Below, piece after piece: positions 16,000 to 23,009 of a DNA stretch of 64,000 nt (positions are counted from its first letter, which is position 1; every line of letters starts with the position of its first letter). The stretch spans positions 16,433 to 80,432 of the forward strand of contig CAVTZP010000009.1 in assembly GCA_963739245.1 (NCBI GenBank). The letters run 5' to 3'. The position numbers and the translations under genes are program-made. The DNA is from CAVTZP01 sp963739245 (GTDB taxonomy: Bacteria > Chloroflexota > Dehalococcoidia > Dehalococcoidales > BS750m-G39). A model generated the notes under the pieces. It did no database searches. It worked only from the letters and a program-made list of their open reading frames with translations, and was not told where the DNA came from.

Positions 16000-16503
16000 T
16001 TACGAGATAAGCTTGAACATTTTTCTGGGTGCGCCGCAGATAGGACATTTTTGTGGTGCTTCACCCACAACTGTATTGCCGCAGACTTGGCAAACGTAAA
16101 TCGGCTGCTCATTGATAGCCTCGCCCTTTTCCAGCTTACTGAGAGCGGCCTCAAAAAGACGGTAATGAACCCGCTCCACCTTATTGGCTAGGTAAAAACT
16201 GCCCCTGGCTTTATCGGCGCTTTCTGCCTCAGCCTGCTTTATAAAGGTGGGGTACATTTCCATGAACTCGTAATTCTCCCCACTCTTTGCCGCCATCAGG
16301 TTTTCCTTGGTCGACTTTACTCCCTGCATAACCTTCAGGTGATTTCCAGCATGTACTGTCTCGGCATCAGCTGTGGCGCGAAACAGCCTGGCTATCTGTT
16401 TATATCCTTCCTGCTCCGCCTTCTCGGCAAAGAATAGATACTTGCGATTAGCCTGGCTTTCTCCGGCAAAGGCAGCCTGTAAGTTTTCATTAGTTGTACC
16501 CAT
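16000..16503 (-). CDS. Rubrerythrin
   Basis: A 167-residue non-haem diiron protein that reduces hydrogen peroxide in anaerobes. The ferritin-like domain holds the Glu/His ligands in AFAGESQANRKY (about 10-21), ADAETVHAGNH (about 45-55) and KVERVHYRLFEAAL (about 107-120). The C-terminus is a rubredoxin-like iron site, CQVCGN then CPICGAP. ATG 16503 is chosen because AAGGGAG sits 7 bp before it; an upstream in-frame start at 16554 would add 17 unlike residues. A probable promoter is at 16560-16589. It marks oxidative stress defence of an anaerobe. Confidence 0.94.
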   Translation of the reverse strand: MGTTNENLQAAFAGESQANRKYLFFAEKAEQEGYKQIARLFRATADAETVHAGNHLKVMQGVKSTKENLMAAKSGENYEFMEMYPTFIKQAEAESADKARGSFYLANKVERVHYRLFEAALSKLEKGEAINEQPIYVCQVCGNTVVGEAPQKCPICGAPRKMFKLIS

Positions 16504-16559
16504 AATCTGCTCCCTTCTACCCAAGATTATTTGCTCCTTTATGAGCATCTCCACTAGTT

Positions 16560-16589
16560 ATTTTAGACCCTAATGATAGCATACATCAA
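16560..16589 (-). promoter_or_regulatory. Probable promoter of rubrerythrin
   Basis: On the minus strand TTGATG (16584-16589), an 18-bp spacer and TAAAAT (16560-16565), leaving a leader of about 50 bp before ATG 16503. Fair match. Confidence 0.5.
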
Positions 16590-16646
16590 TAAGTTAGCCT
16601 TTTTCTACTAAGATAGGGTATAATCCTGACAAGAGGGGATTTTGCC

Positions 16647-17027
16647 ATGGTAAAAAGGATTATCACTCTACCTGATGCCCCTAAGCTCCCGTTCTCCCCA
16701 GCAATAAGAGCCGGCGATTATATCTTTGTCTCGGGTCAGCTTGGACACGTTGATGCCCAAGGCAGGGAAACCAAGGGGATAGAGGCGCAGGTTAAGCAAT
16801 GCTTAGAGAACATGAAGAGGGTGTTGGCAGCGGCTGGCTCATCTCTGGACGATGTGGTAAAGGTGACTGTCTTTCTTCGCCACGAGAAGGATTTTCCCAA
16901 AATGAACGAGGTATATCAGGGCTACTTCACCAAAGACCGCCCCACCCGCTCAACGGTAATAGCTGGCTTGGCTTTACCAAGCATGCTCATTGAAATAGAG
17001 TGTATCGCTTACTCCCCGACTAAATAA
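16647..17027 (+). CDS. ridA: RidA family (YjgF/YER057c/UK114) deaminase
   Basis: A 126-residue RidA protein, which hydrolyses reactive enamine/imine intermediates from PLP enzymes to ketoacids and ammonia. Family landmarks are the N-terminal PDAPKLPFSPAIRAGDYIFVSGQLG, the middle VKVTVFL, and the C-terminal RPTRSTVIAGLALPSMLIEIE, with the Arg that binds the substrate carboxylate (about residue 102) and Glu near 117. A TATAAT at 16619-16624 lies 23 bp upstream, without a clear -35. Monocistronic. Confidence 0.93.
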   Translation: MVKRIITLPDAPKLPFSPAIRAGDYIFVSGQLGHVDAQGRETKGIEAQVKQCLENMKRVLAAAGSSLDDVVKVTVFLRHEKDFPKMNEVYQGYFTKDRPTRSTVIAGLALPSMLIEIECIAYSPTK

Positions 17028-17064
17028 AACTAATAGACGTCCAGACATTTATCTATTTCCTTGT

Positions 17065-17093
17065 TTGAAAATATAAAACTGACAGTGTATAAT
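17065..17093 (+). promoter_or_regulatory. Promoter of the cyclic-nucleotide-binding gene
   Basis: TTGAAA (17065-17070), 17 bp, TATAAT (17088-17093), leaving a leader of roughly 36 bp before ATG 17136. Confidence 0.7.
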
Positions 17094-17135
17094 ACTGCAG
17101 TAAGCCCAGAGACATAAAAGCCACGGAGGTTAAGA

Positions 17136-17591
17136 ATGGAGGCTATAGAAGTACTGAGAAAGTCTGACATCTTCCACTACCTAGAGGAGGGTGAGCTTAA
17201 GCTAGTGGAAAAGATGTGCACTCCCCAGGTATTTGAAGCGGGAACAATTATATGCAAGCAGGACAAGGAAGAGAACAGTGTATATGTTATTGAAGATGGG
17301 CTGGTATCCATCATCCTTGAGCTAGGGCCAACGGATAAGCGACAAATCCAGACCGCCGCCAATTTTGAATGCTTCGGCTGGTCAGCGACGATACCACCAT
17401 TCCGTTGCGCTGCCACGGCAAAAACCCTGGAGAGAACAAAGGTGCTTGCCTTCAAAGGGATGGAACTGCGTAATTTAATCTTCACCAACCCCAAGCTTTG
17501 CGCTGAGGTTGCCGGCGGGGTAGCCTACGTGATTTCAGAAAGGCTGCGGTCGGCGTTTAGCCAGTTGATGGGTGTGACCTACCAGGATTAA
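17136..17591 (+). CDS. Stand-alone cyclic-nucleotide-binding domain protein
   Basis: A 151-residue protein made of one cNMP-binding beta-roll (about residues 10-125) with no helix-turn-helix after it, so not a CRP-type transcription factor. It begins LRKSDIFHYLEEGELKLVEKM and holds the beta-roll strands AGTIICKQDKEENSVYVIEDG. The phosphate-binding cassette region (ANFECFGWSATIPPFRCAATAKT) is degenerate but keeps an Arg (about 90) and Ala-Ala. It sits 109 bp before acetyl-CoA synthetase and shares its strand, so it may report a second messenger to acetate metabolism. That link is inference. Confidence 0.8.
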   Translation: MEAIEVLRKSDIFHYLEEGELKLVEKMCTPQVFEAGTIICKQDKEENSVYVIEDGLVSIILELGPTDKRQIQTAANFECFGWSATIPPFRCAATAKTLERTKVLAFKGMELRNLIFTNPKLCAEVAGGVAYVISERLRSAFSQLMGVTYQD

Positions 17592-17700
17592 CCACAGTTA
17601 TCGTGAACAGCTAGCCTCTATAGAATCCGGTTTTAGGCTTAATCGATTATCATTATATCTGCGTGGAAAAAGAAGCTGGAGCTAGAAAAGGAGTTTATTA

Positions 17701-19704
17701 GTGAAAAAAGGGTCCGACCAAGAAATGAAATCGACCACGGAACGGGCAGAAACAATTACCTCCATGATGGAGGAAAAACGGGTATTCAAACCGTCAAAAG
17801 AGAGCAAACAAAAGGCATATATTAAAAGCCTCGCTGAGTATAAGCGGATTTATCAGAGGTCTATTGAGGACCCTGAGGGCTTCTGGGGGGAGCTGGCAGA
17901 GCAAATTGATTGGTATAAGAAGTGGGACAGGGTGCTGGTGGAGAACTTTAAGGAAGCTCAGCACGAGTGGTTTGTTGGTGGTAAGCTCAACGTCAGCTAT
18001 AACTGCGTGGACCGGCACCTCAAGACATGGAGAAAAAATAAAGCGGCTCTAGTCTGGGAGGGGGACACCGGCGAGAGCAAGACCCTCACCTACCAGCAAC
18101 TGTATCACGAGGTATGCCGGTTTGCCAATGTGCTAAAGAAGCACGGGGTTAAGAAAGGCGACCGTGTTACTATCTACCTGCCGATGATTCTTGAGCTCCC
18201 AATTGCTATGCTCGCCTGTGCCCGAATTGGCGCTATCCATAGTGTTGTTTTTGGTGGCTTCAGCGTTGATGCCTTGCGGGACAGGATACTGAACTGTGGG
18301 GCTAAGGTGCTTATCTGTTCCGATGGCTACTACCGCAGTGGTCGTGTTATCCGCAGCAAGGACAATGCTGACCAGGCTCTTGACTCCTGCCCTGAGGTAA
18401 AAAATGTGATTGTCGTCAGGAGGGCAAATATCGGGGTAAATATGCAGCACGGCCGTGACTACTGGTGGCATGACGAAATAACCGCCGAGGATATCAAGCC
18501 CTACTGCGAGCCGGAGGTGATGGATGCTGAAGACCCGCTGTTTATCCTCTATACCAGTGGCAGTACCGGGAAGCCAAAGGGGGTCCTCCACACCCAGGCT
18601 GGTTATCTCCTGTTTACTTACCAGACATTTAAGTGGGTATTTGATGTCAAAGAAGAGGATACCTTCTGGTGCACGGCCGATATTGGCTGGGTGACGGGGC
18701 ACAGCTATATTGTCTATGGGCCACTATCCTTGGGGGCAACAAGCCTCATGTTTGAAGGTGTCCCCACCTACCCCCACCCCGACAGGTTCTGGGATATTGT
18801 CGAGAAGTACCAGGTTAATATCTTCTATACTGCTCCCACTGCCCTTCGCTCCCTGATGAGGGAAGGGGAGGAATGGCCCAATAAGCATGACCTAAGCTCA
18901 CTACGCATCCTTGGTTCAGTTGGTGAGCCGATTAACCCTGAAGCCTGGATGTGGTATTACACTACAATCGGTAAGAGCAAATGCCCCATCGTTGATACCT
19001 GGTGGCAGACGGAGACCGGTGGCATTCTGATTACTCCCCTGCCCGGGGCTATCCCGCTTAAACCAGGGTCAGCGACACTGCCCTTCCCCGGCATTGAGCC
19101 AGCAGTATTCCGGGAGGATGGCTCTACCGCCGATGTCAACGAGGGCGGCTACCTGGTGATTAAAAGACCATGGCCCGGTTTGATGCGGCGGGTCTATGGT
19201 GAGCCAGAGAGGTTTAAGAAAACCTACTTTCTCCAGTTCCCCGGCGTATATAGCGCTGGAGACAGCGCCAGGAGAGATGAAGACAGCTATTTCTGGTTCA
19301 TGGGACGAATAGACGATGTTATCAAGGTATCTGGCCATCGTATTGGCACGGCTGAAGTGGAAAGCGCTCTGGTATCCCACCCCTCAGTAGCTGAAGCCGC
19401 AGTTGTGGGCACGCCTCACGAAATCAAGGGATGGAGCATATATGCCTTTGTTACTCTGAAAACCAATGTCACGAAGTCCGATGACCTGAAGAAAGAACTT
19501 GTCGCTCACGTCCGCAAGGAGATCGGACCCATAGCCACTCCAGATAAGATTCAGTTCGCTGATAGTCTACCCAAAACTAGGAGTGGCAAGATTATGCGAC
19601 GGATACTAACCAAGATTGCCGGCGGCGATATCCAAAACCTGGGTGATACCAGCACTTTGGCTGACCCATCGGTAGTTGATACCCTGGTCAAGGAGAGACA
19701 GTAG
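17701..19704 (+). CDS. acsA: Acetyl-CoA synthetase (AMP-forming)
   Basis: A 667-residue enzyme that activates acetate with ATP and CoA through acetyl-AMP. Motifs: ACS N-terminal domain (about 33-95), P-loop-like YTSGSTGKPKG (about 283-293), the acetate-specific WWQTETGG (about 434-441, whose Trp limits the acyl pocket), the hinge Asp segment (YFWFMGRIDDVIKVSGHRI, about 530-548) and the catalytic Lys in PKTRSGKIMRR (about 621-631), the usual target of Lys acetylation. GTG start behind AAAGGAG. The N-terminus carries about 30 extra charged residues. Consistent with C1/acetyl metabolism elsewhere in the window. Confidence 0.96.
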   Translation: MKKGSDQEMKSTTERAETITSMMEEKRVFKPSKESKQKAYIKSLAEYKRIYQRSIEDPEGFWGELAEQIDWYKKWDRVLVENFKEAQHEWFVGGKLNVSYNCVDRHLKTWRKNKAALVWEGDTGESKTLTYQQLYHEVCRFANVLKKHGVKKGDRVTIYLPMILELPIAMLACARIGAIHSVVFGGFSVDALRDRILNCGAKVLICSDGYYRSGRVIRSKDNADQALDSCPEVKNVIVVRRANIGVNMQHGRDYWWHDEITAEDIKPYCEPEVMDAEDPLFILYTSGSTGKPKGVLHTQAGYLLFTYQTFKWVFDVKEEDTFWCTADIGWVTGHSYIVYGPLSLGATSLMFEGVPTYPHPDRFWDIVEKYQVNIFYTAPTALRSLMREGEEWPNKHDLSSLRILGSVGEPINPEAWMWYYTTIGKSKCPIVDTWWQTETGGILITPLPGAIPLKPGSATLPFPGIEPAVFREDGSTADVNEGGYLVIKRPWPGLMRRVYGEPERFKKTYFLQFPGVYSAGDSARRDEDSYFWFMGRIDDVIKVSGHRIGTAEVESALVSHPSVAEAAVVGTPHEIKGWSIYAFVTLKTNVTKSDDLKKELVAHVRKEIGPIATPDKIQFADSLPKTRSGKIMRRILTKIAGGDIQNLGDTSTLADPSVVDTLVKERQ

Positions 19705-19706
19705 CC

Positions 19707-19973
19707 TTATCCTTGTCTCCCCCAAGCGAAGTCTACAAGCTTGAGTGCCATCATTTTCGCCAATCTCTCGCCATCCTCGTTTGGTGCGAAGACGTGAATA
19801 GCATATTCAGTCCCTCGGGAGGCGTGGAATAAGACAACCCAGTTATCCCCCTCTCTCCTCACTATCCAATGCCCCGGTGCTGAATCCCCCGGAGGGGTGC
19901 TGCCAGCATCCCATTCATAGCCAACCTGTGGCTCATCAAAGCCTAACTCTCGCGCTGTTTTGGCTTGCTCCAT
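19707..19973 (-). CDS. Hypothetical 88-residue protein
   Basis: A soluble acidic protein with a central beta-rich stretch (HWIVRREGDNWVVLFHASRGTEYAIHVF, in parts about 34-61) that looks like a small beta-sheet fold, and a C-terminal helix. I do not recognise the family. It is convergent with acsA (2 bp apart). Composition and codon use look like real coding sequence. Confidence 0.55.
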   Translation of the reverse strand: MEQAKTARELGFDEPQVGYEWDAGSTPPGDSAPGHWIVRREGDNWVVLFHASRGTEYAIHVFAPNEDGERLAKMMALKLVDFAWGRQG

Positions 19974-20072
19974 TATATGTTGGCAACTACCTCTCTAGCA
20001 CCGTTACTATTTATATTATAAACCATGTTTTAATTTTTTTAACGCTTTTTTATGTTAACTTATCAAAACAAA

Positions 20073-20109
20073 AAGGCTGGATATCCCTTCCTCTAGAACA
20101 TCCAGCCTT
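20073..20109 (-). terminator. Rho-independent terminator of the DUF5679 gene
   Basis: A 10-bp stem AAGGCTGGAT/ATCCAGCCTT with a 17-base loop. Read on the minus strand it is followed by TTTGTTTTG, 40 bp after the DUF5679 stop codon. Confidence 0.72.
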
Positions 20110-20148
20110 GTCCTAAATCCTTAAGACTATGATACTCTAGCTACAGAC

Positions 20149-20292
20149 TTAGCCCTGCCCTATCCTGAACATCTTGGTGCCGCAAACCGGGCACTCACCC
20201 TGGGTTGCCGGTCTACCATTCTTCATCTTTATTACCTTAGCGTTCTTAATCTCCCTCTTGGTTCGACATTTGACACAATAGGCCTGCATCAT
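20149..20292 (-). CDS. DUF5679-type zinc-ribbon protein
   Basis: A 47-residue protein with two CxxC knuckles: YCVKCRTKREI near residues 5-15 and CPVCGTKMFRIG near 34-45, linked by KMKNGRPATQGE. This is the compact DUF5679 zinc ribbon, as far as I recognise it. Such single-ribbon proteins are common in Dehalococcoidia and archaea and have no known function. It starts behind AGGGGGTG and ends before a good terminator, so it is its own transcription unit. Confidence 0.85.
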   Translation of the reverse strand: MMQAYCVKCRTKREIKNAKVIKMKNGRPATQGECPVCGTKMFRIGQG

Positions 20293-20390
20293 GCACCCCC
20301 TTTTTTTGAGTATGATAATAAACTACTTTTACCCCAATGTCAATATGTTGATAGATATAAACTTGAGGACAAAGCGATATAGTACCTTTG

Positions 20391-20960
20391 TTAACCAGAG
20401 TAATCCTCTCTGGTATCAATATCACTGATGACACCCTCGGAGTCAACGGCAACCTCAAGGACATCGTCAGGGTGGCGTTTAATTATCTCTCTGCCTCCGA
20501 TATCACCTCTTAGCTCAAGCAGCTCCGGTCTATATTTGATGGTAAAGATGACCGGGTTTCCCCTCTTACCCTGATAGGTTGGGACAGCAATGCCTTTATC
20601 ATGGTTATAAAATTCGGCTATTAACCGGTTAATGGTCTGGCTGTCCACCAAGGGCTGGTCGCCAAGGGCAAGCATAACCGCTTGAGCCTGGCTATCAATC
20701 AGATTCAGCCCAGCTATTATAGAGGAGCTCATCCCCTGCTGGTAACCTGGGTTTACCCCTATCTTGACCGGTCTAGCAGCTATAGCCTTTGCTACCTCCT
20801 CAGCCCTATAGCCCAGCACCACGACAACCTCACTTACTGCTGAACTCAGCAGGTTATCAACGGCTTGCTCCAAAATAGTACTCTGACTAAAAGGCATTAG
20901 TTGCTTTGGCTTGCCCATGCGCTTTGATTCGCCGGCAGCCAAAAGTATTGCTGATAGCAT
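20391..20960 (-). CDS. MobA/MocA-like molybdenum cofactor nucleotidyltransferase
   Basis: A 189-residue NTP transferase. The N-terminal LLAAGESKRMGKPKQLMPF (about 6-24) is the nucleotide-binding motif; ALGDQPLVD (about 97-105) holds the metal-binding Asp; GKRGNPVIF (about 134) is typical of MocA (molybdopterin cytidylyltransferase) and its relatives. It would attach CMP or GMP to the Mo cofactor used by molybdenum hydroxylases. No molybdoenzyme is nearby. The -10 box ends only 7 bp before the ATG, so the message may be leaderless. Confidence 0.86.
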   Translation of the reverse strand: MLSAILLAAGESKRMGKPKQLMPFSQSTILEQAVDNLLSSAVSEVVVVLGYRAEEVAKAIAARPVKIGVNPGYQQGMSSSIIAGLNLIDSQAQAVMLALGDQPLVDSQTINRLIAEFYNHDKGIAVPTYQGKRGNPVIFTIKYRPELLELRGDIGGREIIKRHPDDVLEVAVDSEGVISDIDTREDYSG

Positions 20961-20967
20961 TGGCTGA

Positions 20968-20996
20968 ATTATATGCCAGCTTTGCTAGCAACACAA
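20968..20996 (-). promoter_or_regulatory. Promoter of the mocA-like gene (leaderless)
   Basis: On the minus strand TTGTGT (20991-20996), 17 bp, TATAAT (20968-20973). The A of the start codon (20960) is 8 bases after the -10, the expected +1 position, and no ribosome site is possible between them. Confidence 0.65.
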
Positions 20997-21009
20997 TAGA
21001 TAGCCAAGC

Positions 21010-21038
21010 TTGACATGACCTCGCTAGCAAGTTACAAT
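21010..21038 (+). promoter_or_regulatory. Promoter of the metal efflux gene
   Basis: Consensus TTGACA (21010-21015), 17 bp, TACAAT (21033-21038). Transcription should begin near 21045, just before the first stem of the riboswitch. Confidence 0.78.
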
Positions 21039-21046
21039 TTAAAAAA

Positions 21047-21113
21047 GCCTAGAACAGGTCTTAGAGAGCCGGGCTGGGCTTCAGCAGCGGGACTTGAACC
21101 CGTGGGACTAGGC
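21047..21113 (+). ncRNA. Putative NiCo (czcD) riboswitch aptamer
   Basis: The leader folds into the NiCo-like four-way layout. P1 is GCCTAG/CTAGGC (21047-21052 with 21108-21113), followed by AACAGG. A short P2 (TCT/AGA) leads to AGCCGGGC (21067-21074). P3 is GCTG/CAGC (21073-21076 with 21082-21085). P4 is CGGG/CCCG (21088-21091 with 21099-21102), followed by TGGGA just before the 3' side of P1. The order and the CAGG, GCCGGGC and TGGGA elements match the class as I remember it. A terminator overlaps its 3' end and a cation efflux gene follows, which is the known context. P2 is unusually short. Confidence 0.72.
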
Positions 21114-21127
21114 ACCACGGGTTTTTT
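21097..21127 (+). terminator. Riboswitch-controlled terminator hairpin
   Basis: A perfect 9-bp stem AACCCGTGG/CCACGGGTT followed by six T (21122-21127). Its 5' arm uses the 3' strand of aptamer helix P4 and the TGGGA linker, and its loop and 3' arm disrupt P1. Aptamer and terminator therefore exclude each other. Metal binding would prevent termination and switch the efflux gene on. Confidence 0.78.
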
Positions 21128-21155
21128 ACTTAAACAAGAGTGGGATGACCAAAAA

Positions 21156-22094
21156 ATGAGAAACGCAAAGAAAAGGACGGCGATTGTAACTAGCCAAAAT
21201 AATGCCGCCAAACTTATGCTCATAGTCGTAGTTGGGCTAATAGCGCTCAAGGTAGTGGTGGCAGTCATCACCGGGAGCATCAGCATTCTGGCTCAGGCAG
21301 TGGATAGCTCCCTTGATTTGCTGGCTGTCGTCATTACCTTCATTGCGGTTAGAATAGCCACCAAGCCTGCTGATAGGGAGCATCCCTTTGGTCATGGCAA
21401 GGTGGATAATATTGCCGCTACTGCGCAGGCACTGCTGATTTTTGCTGCCGGTGGCTTGATAATTTATTCAGCAATACACAAGATAATAGTGGGGGCAACG
21501 GTGGAACTGGCTGAGGCTGGGATAGCGGTAATGCTGGTTTCAATGATAGTCAGCATTTTTCTTTCACGCCACTTGCTCAAGGTATCTCGGGCTACTGGCT
21601 CAATCGCGTTAGAGGCGAATTCCCGCAATATTGCCGCCGACGTCTACTCTACAGCCTCAGTAATGGCCGGGCTGTTGGTAGTTCGTTTTACCGGACTGAA
21701 AATTCTGGACCCTATTATTGCCATGGCAGTAGCTGCGCTAATCCTGAAATCGGGCTATGATGTGCTAAGAAAGTCGTTTGGTGGGCTGATTGATGTTAAA
21801 CTTCCTCAGGCGGAGGAGGACGCAATAAGGTTTTGTATTATGGAGCACGACTACCAGCTGGTCGCCTTTCACAACCTGCGTACGCGCAAGGCAGGGAGCT
21901 ATCGCTACATTGACCTGCACCTGGTGATGCCAAAGAATGCCAGCGTGGAAGAAGCCCACCGCACGTGCGACCATCTGGAACGAGATATAAGGAATAGATT
22001 ACCTAAAGCTCACGTTACTATTCACGTTGAGCCATGCGCTACTGAGTGTAAGCAGTGCTCCGTTTCCTGCACCCTAAAAGATAGTGGTGACTAG
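21156..22094 (+). CDS. Cation diffusion facilitator metal efflux transporter (likely Ni/Co)
   Basis: A 312-residue CDF transporter with six membrane helices (about residues 15-205) and a cytoplasmic C-terminal domain (about 210-290). The metal site reads DSSLD in helix 2 and NIAAD in helix 5, a DxxxD plus NxxxD set. FGHGK is the conserved loop after helix 2. The tail is Cys-rich (CATECKQCSVSC) and may add metal sites. ATG 21156 is chosen: the frame opens at 21015 but that stretch is the riboswitch. Expression is probably induced by Ni or Co through the leader. It would protect the cell while cobalt is imported for corrinoid synthesis. Confidence 0.9.
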   Translation: MRNAKKRTAIVTSQNNAAKLMLIVVVGLIALKVVVAVITGSISILAQAVDSSLDLLAVVITFIAVRIATKPADREHPFGHGKVDNIAATAQALLIFAAGGLIIYSAIHKIIVGATVELAEAGIAVMLVSMIVSIFLSRHLLKVSRATGSIALEANSRNIAADVYSTASVMAGLLVVRFTGLKILDPIIAMAVAALILKSGYDVLRKSFGGLIDVKLPQAEEDAIRFCIMEHDYQLVAFHNLRTRKAGSYRYIDLHLVMPKNASVEEAHRTCDHLERDIRNRLPKAHVTIHVEPCATECKQCSVSCTLKDSGD

Positions 22095-22099
22095 AGATT

Positions 22100-22888
22100 A
22101 TGGTAGAGATACTGCAAAGCAAGAATTCGGCTACTAGATTCCAAATACTGGTTGAAATTGCCACTTCTGGCCCCAGTATCCAGCAGAAGAACATCGCGGC
22201 TAAGCTTGGTATCACGCCACAAGCAATATCAGCCTATATTCATCAATTAGTAACAGAGGACCTGGTTGTCTCAACCGGCCGCTCTCACTACAGAGTAAGC
22301 ACCAAAGGAGTTAACTGGATGCTCAAGGTACTGAGGGAACTCCGGGGCTATGCTTCGGTGGTGGAACAGGCAGTTACAAATATTACCGTCTGCGCGGCCA
22401 TAGCTGAGAGCGATATAAGTCAAGGGCAGGCTGTCGGGCTTAAGATGAAGAACGGTTTACTGTTTGCTACCAGCCAGATGAGCGGTGGTGCCAGAGGTAT
22501 TGCCGTATCAAGCGTAAGTGAAGGTGAGGATGTGGCTGTCGCTAATATTGAAGGACTGGTAAAGCTGACCAGGGACAAGGTAACTATCTTACAGGTGCCT
22601 AGCATCCAAAAGGGTGGGTCAAGGCAGGTTGACCTGGAACTGCTGCGCGCCCAGATTGCCACTAGTCAGCCGGTTGGAGCTATTGGCATCGAGGCTTTGA
22701 CCTCGCTAAGACGAGTGGCTCTTGAGCCTCGCTACCTTTATGGCGTTACCGAAGCCGCCATTGAAGCTGCCCAGTGCGGCTTATCCTTTATTATCGTTTG
22801 CACCGATGATGCTATCCCCGAACTGATTAAGAAATTGCAAGAGGAAGGTCTGAATTACAAACTTGTAGACCTGCGGCTTAAGAAATAG
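22100..22888 (+). CDS. Winged-helix protein with conserved C-terminal domain (DUF7839-like)
   Basis: A 262-residue protein. Residues 8-75 form a MarR-like winged helix (FQILVEIATSGPSIQQKNIAAKLGITPQAISAYIHQLV, in parts, then a wing HYRVSTKGVNWM). The rest (about 85-262) is an alpha/beta domain with many Gly and short strands and a Rossmann-like end (SFIIVCTDDAIPELIKKL). I recall the same arrangement in archaeal and Dehalococcoidia genes of unknown role. It starts 5 bp after the efflux gene, so it shares the metal-responsive transcript and lies just before the corrinoid operon. A ligand-sensing repressor is plausible; the ligand is unknown. Confidence 0.7.
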   Translation: MVEILQSKNSATRFQILVEIATSGPSIQQKNIAAKLGITPQAISAYIHQLVTEDLVVSTGRSHYRVSTKGVNWMLKVLRELRGYASVVEQAVTNITVCAAIAESDISQGQAVGLKMKNGLLFATSQMSGGARGIAVSSVSEGEDVAVANIEGLVKLTRDKVTILQVPSIQKGGSRQVDLELLRAQIATSQPVGAIGIEALTSLRRVALEPRYLYGVTEAAIEAAQCGLSFIIVCTDDAIPELIKKLQEEGLNYKLVDLRLKK

Positions 22889-22940
22889 CACGGCATAACC
22901 CCTTTTTGACCCCTATCTCCAAAATCAAGCCCCACCATTA

Positions 22941-22969
22941 TTGACAGGCAATATCGGCATTTGTATACT
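22941..22969 (+). promoter_or_regulatory. Promoter of the corrinoid/haem superoperon
   Basis: Consensus TTGACA (22941-22946), 17 bp, TATACT (22964-22969). The leader to ATG 23010 is only about 34 bases, too short for a cobalamin riboswitch. Confidence 0.8.
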
Positions 22970-23009
22970 ATCAAGCAGACTTGTTTTTAATCAGGTCGGG
23001 TTGTGTAAT

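Noticed and set aside
21080..21130. tRNA T-arm-like sequence (GGGTTCAAGTCCC on the minus strand)
   Set aside because: No cloverleaf can be completed; the stretch is fully explained as the P4 helix and terminator of the riboswitch-like leader.
21015..21155. Longer N-terminus for the CDF transporter starting at 21015
   Set aside because: This start lies inside the predicted promoter and the stretch encodes the riboswitch and terminator; homologues begin near the residues encoded from 21156.
22970..23009. Cobalamin riboswitch upstream of the corrinoid operon
   Set aside because: The predicted leader is about 34 bases and has no B12 box; the 378-bp gap before the methyltransferase operon also lacks a convincing B12 box.
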